Assembly (NCBI GenBank): GCA_028023455.1
Contig: JAQFVV010012423.1
Location: 9,154,269-9,218,268 of the forward strand
Source of the DNA: Epiperipatus broadwayi
Lineage: Eukaryota > Onychophora > Udeonychophora > Euonychophora > Peripatidae
Reading direction: 5' to 3'
DNA: 64,000 nucleotides
In this document: positions 59,640 through 64,000 of the stretch, in pieces
Layout of the letters: every line of letters starts with the position of its first letter
Position numbering within the stretch: the stretch's first letter is position 1
Notes under the pieces: generated by a model
The model's input: the letters and a program-made list of their open reading frames with translations, nothing else
Told to the model about the DNA's origin: nothing
Databases searched by the model: none
Made by a program: the position numbers and the translations under genes

Positions 59640-62600
59640 TGCAACAGGAAGGCTTTTCTGTGGTATGCACAAAGATAGGTGGGTTCCTCCTGATAAATAA
59701 GAGTATATCTGTTGTCCACATTCATGCATACACCTCACACATTAAACTCATACCTAGAAGAGAGAGTAAGATCTAAATAAGATATTGATTCTACCCTTAA
59801 TCTATCTCATTCATATTGCGGTTTACTTCCATTATTCCAGATTTCGAATCCAGGGGGATATTGGTTGATCCTCTGGTTCAGGTATATTTGTATCACCAAA
59901 GTCTGAATATGTGTAAAATAAGTATATATATCTGTTAATGGGAGTGGATATGATATATTGCATAAATGCATATAATGATCATAATATGTGAGTAAGGATA
60001 TGACTAAGCAAAATTTAACCACAGAAAAATAAATCAAGAATCATGTTTTAACATTTAAATAAATTTAATAATCATATTTACATTGATTTAAAACAAAATT
60101 AGAGAACTCATTTGACATTTGTGGTCATGTCCCAACTCATGATCTCATAAAGAATAGCTACTAGACTTCCCCATTAACTGGATTTTCATATTCTATACAA
60201 CATTGCTATACATAATGCAGTATTCATTTACTTTTTTTGTCTTTTATTTAACACCATGATGGTTTAAAAGATCCCCTGTTATGTATGATATGTGTGCAAT
60301 GAAGGAGAGATATAAATTAATGACATAAATAAATAAAAAGATATGCAAAGAAAATAAAAAATCAACAATTAACACAAACTTTGGAATAAGCAAATAAAAA
60401 AATGTATATGTTGTACAGATATCAATGTTTAATTTATATATGTATTAGGTAACATTACCTTCTCCCATTTATAGTGATTGGACTATTTCATAATCAAGAG
60501 CATACCTCATAGATTTTATCTATCTAAGATAATATTATGAATGAAAAAATTTGTTTTTATTTTTATTTCACAAATCTTAAATTAAAGCTATTTGGTCCTA
60601 TATTAAAATAAAATTATGATATATAACATACAAATAAGTAAATGTAGATGATATCAACTTTATAACTTGGTATTATATAGTTCATATAGACACTGTTATA
60701 ATGGCTTGTTCTCATAAACTGTGGTGGTTCCTTTATGCATAGCTGAGAATTCAAACATCTACCGAATAAGTTGACTTTACTAGCCTTCGAACTGGAGTTT
60801 TGAAATGAGTAAAAAAAATGAATTTATAACAGATCGGTTAGATGTTTATTAATCCAGGGGTGGAGAGGTAGGACAATCCCATATAAATCTTGATGATGGC
60901 TTTGTGATTAACAAGGAGCTTCCTTTCATGATATTCTCCTTGCATTTAGCACAGCATATTTACTTTTACCATTACTTATATTTGTTTTTATAGTTTAAGT
61001 TGATTGGAGTAATGTCATTTCTTCTTTTATTACATGTTTTTATATTTAAGTTTGGAAATCTATAGCGGGGAATCAATGGTGGTTTTGGAGATTCGAATAC
61101 TTGATTTTGTTTGCAAATTATTAATTTTCAAATTCCTTGTTTAGCTGTTTTATGAGCTGAATGTTTTTCCTTGCTATATAAAATTTTTGTAAAAGATTTT
61201 TTTAAAAATATTATAACTCCGAATTGGTCGATACTGGTCTTCAAACTTTCCTTTTAGAAATGGTATTTTTCTGCAGATAAAAGATTTTTTTTTCTCTCTG
61301 ACTTGAACAAAAAAAACTCATTGTATCTATTATATTAAGCCAATTTGTGCTAATCCTTTTTTTGTTGACTTCATCTTTGCTATGTATTAACATAAACAAC
61401 TTGTTAAAAAAAAAGAATAAGAAAAGAAACTTTGATTTTTTCCTACTTTAATATTATATATTCTAACCTCCCCCCGCGCGTTCTCACCCCAAAATATACT
61501 GTTTATTACGAATATTACGGGTTCTAGCTCAGTTAACAAATAAATAAATGAAATATTCAGCATTAATTAAAATAATTACTAGCTCTAATTTTAAAATACA
61601 AATACGGTTCAATTTAAAAATGAATTAACAAATATTTACTATTTTCATGAGACATGGAGTGACAATACCGGGAACGAGATAGACTACATTGAGACATTAT
61701 CCACACGATACTACCTCAATGGCATAAGAACACTATCCCCCTTTTTACTATACCAAATAACTAACTCATAGTATTCTTACGACTTTCTGAGCTCTCTTCA
61801 CTACGATTAAAATAATAATCATATCTTAATCTTCTTTATAACAAGAATCTAGCTCAATTAAATAAAATGAAGTAAAATAAAATAAAATCTCAGGTTCATA
61901 AATTGTATTCTAACTGATTTAAAATTACGGTAGTAAAATATGAAAAGGGAATTTTATGTCATAATCTACTACACAGCAACTAACAATAATAAAAATAATA
62001 ATAACAATAATAATATAATATAATCTTATTTCTTCCTAAAATGAAATAAATAAATACGTACGTGGTAGTATTTTAATAATCTGACAACAAAATACGTGTG
62101 GCAACATTAGCATATAATTTAATGTAATATTGTGGCAACCGACTTATGACCAATAAATAATATAAATTTATGATCTTTTAATTTTAACATACCAATAAAT
62201 TCTCAAAATTCTTATAACACTTTTATGTTTACCTTTTGTGCAAAACCTATATGTCTGTTTCAATTATAAATGTATCGTGATTTCATGCATCCATGTGGAG
62301 AAATAACAACTCGGACACAAAACTTTAAAACAAATTTAAAACAAAGTTTATTAACAACATAAATAAATTAACAATATTTTTACACTATATACATTGGATA
62401 TCCCTTACTCTCAGATCTCAACTTAGTTTATTAGTTTATAAAATGAAATCAAAATATTATTTACTTTTCCTAGTTAAATCTTATTTTTTAACACTTAAGA
62501 AAATACAGTATTATTACTTGATTTATTATTATGGTTAGCTTATTACAAAATGCATTTCTTATATGATTATCACAAACACTTTGCATCCCTAATATTATTA

Positions 62601-64000
62601 AAATTATATTTTTTACAAAATTTACATTCATAGTAAAATTCTACAAAATAACAAATTTTAGTTTTATATTGGTTGTATGGAATCTTACAAAGTCAAAACA
62701 TTGTTCTACATTCGGTATTAGGTTTTTATTGTTCATTATCCGATGTTTATTAATCCTAATATTCTCATTCAAGCCTTACTTCGGATGATATAATTACAAC
62801 TATTAATATACCATGCACAAGTATATGTTTATTATACATTATTGAACTATTTTCTTAATAAATATGCAATACTTATTTTCTAAATATTATTTAAAAAAAA
62901 ATTCATTCAAATTTTATTATCACTTTTAAAATACTTGGTTTAGATTTCTTTTCAAAATCTTATATTCATTTCTGAATTAATTTTACAATGTATTATATGA
63001 TTCTTTCTCTCTTTATGATATTTTGGACTTTCAATTTTAAAGTTACACAATTCTATACATTCCAGCAAATAAACTATTCTTACATAAACGATAACATATC
63101 TTCAGTTCTATTTTATTCATTATTTCTTTGAAAATATCTTTCTGACCGATGCAGATTCACGAAATAAGGATAGCGAAGATAGATGCATAGGATCAAAATA
63201 CAACTAGAATATTACTCGTCATATACTTTGACAATCATGGCACAGTGAATTAAAAGACACTATAGAGGAGTGACCTTTACCTGTCTACCAACCTCTATTA
63301 TAGGAGCGATGTTAAAGCTATTTCTTCAGCTTTATTATAACATCAAAAGTTTAAAGATATGCAAAAACACTGTCCAAACTATATGTGTTCAGTCATAGGG
63401 CTTAGTTAACTATACTGAAATCACACAAAACTAAATATGATCCAAATCCTTTATTTTTCCTATTTCTTAAAAAAAAACATCATCTTGGTTTCCTCTCCAC
63501 TAGTACTTCCAAGTCACTATCCGATCTTATTTCTCAAGATTTTTTCTATACTGTACATCGACAAATACATATCTGCATTACTAACAATAATAAAATTCAT
63601 TTATTTTAAAACTATTCCACTGTTCTATAAGAAAATCTTTTTACTACTTTCCTCCATATATTTAATCATACAAACTACTTAAATATCTGAATACTTTATC
63701 ACATGAAAGTTCAAAAGAATCACACAATTGTTCTGTTAAATTATATTATTAATATACTTTAAATAAATTATTGCATGCATATTCCGAATTACTCCTATCT
63801 CATTATATGTTAAAAATGTTGTATAAAATGTGTACATATAATTTAAACTTTCACACTTCATTCTTAAGTCAATAGATGATCTAAAAAAAAATACATTATG
63901 CATTATAAATAACTATCAAAATTACCAAACGACCTTTATCTCCTCGATCGCGTTCCATAGGCTTCACCATCCCTTTGATCCTTGTAGATATAAGATTCAC
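59640..64000. other. No recognisable gene
   Basis: AT-rich to the end. TGCAACAGGAAGGC follows a (TA)n array at 59640 and may start another element. Patches at 61450-61760, 62090-62400 and 63140-63320 are GC-richer and repetitive in character, but carry no ORF or RNA I can support. Open frames here are low-complexity. Confidence 0.4.

Noticed and set aside
1-64000. CRISPR arrays, operons, bacterial promoters
   Set aside because: The sequence is eukaryotic. None of the repeats has regular spacers.

Overview
Very AT-rich (roughly 72-73% A+T by eye), intron- and transposon-dominated DNA from an animal. Long introns with GT/AG borders, a recognisable nucleoporin gene, retrotransposons of animal type (RTE, Penelope-like, other LINEs, LTR elements), tRNA-derived SINE-like pieces and hammerhead ribozymes together point to an invertebrate metazoan. 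I cannot name the species. Mollusc, flatworm, cnidarian and chelicerate all remain open.

Host genes are sparse. At the left edge, the minus strand carries the first two coding exons of NUP205: exon 1 at 3601-3631 with a YY1-like site over the start codon, and exon 2 at 120-262. The rest of that gene lies off the left side. A terminal coding exon with a BESS-like tail lies at 34133-34582 on the minus strand. Two tiny exon-like segments at 47.7 and 48.5 kb are in the same phase and may belong to it, which would put the 36-46 kb transposon cluster inside an intron. A small ORF with TATA and CCAAT boxes lies at 59.0-59.3 kb.

Most of the remainder is mobile-element DNA. It includes a decayed LINE (4.7-6.1 kb), an LTR-like block (6.1-8.2 kb), a retropepsin remnant followed by a decayed Penelope-like element with a GIY-YIG remnant (17.6-20.1 kb), gag-like coiled-coil remnants (20.4-21.5, 39.3-39.9, 56.4-57.0 kb), LINE pieces (29.0-29.8 kb), a hAT-like element (34.76-35.07 kb) and four large fold-back repeats (8.9, 24, 26.5, 35.5 kb). 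The centrepiece is a nested structure at 37.4-46.2 kb: an LTR element with ~1.5 kb LTRs and no pol of its own, holding a full-length RTE retrotransposon with an intact 943-codon ORF and a perfect 10-bp target-site duplication. Several elements abut (TA)n arrays.

The most interesting signal is three hammerhead ribozyme candidates (27.73, 31.53 and 58.57 kb). The first two share an architecture, with a compensatory base pair between copies, and lie in opposite orientations. The third lies at the junction of a partial tandem dimer with a 456-bp period, the arrangement expected of a retrozyme or a Penelope pseudo-LTR.
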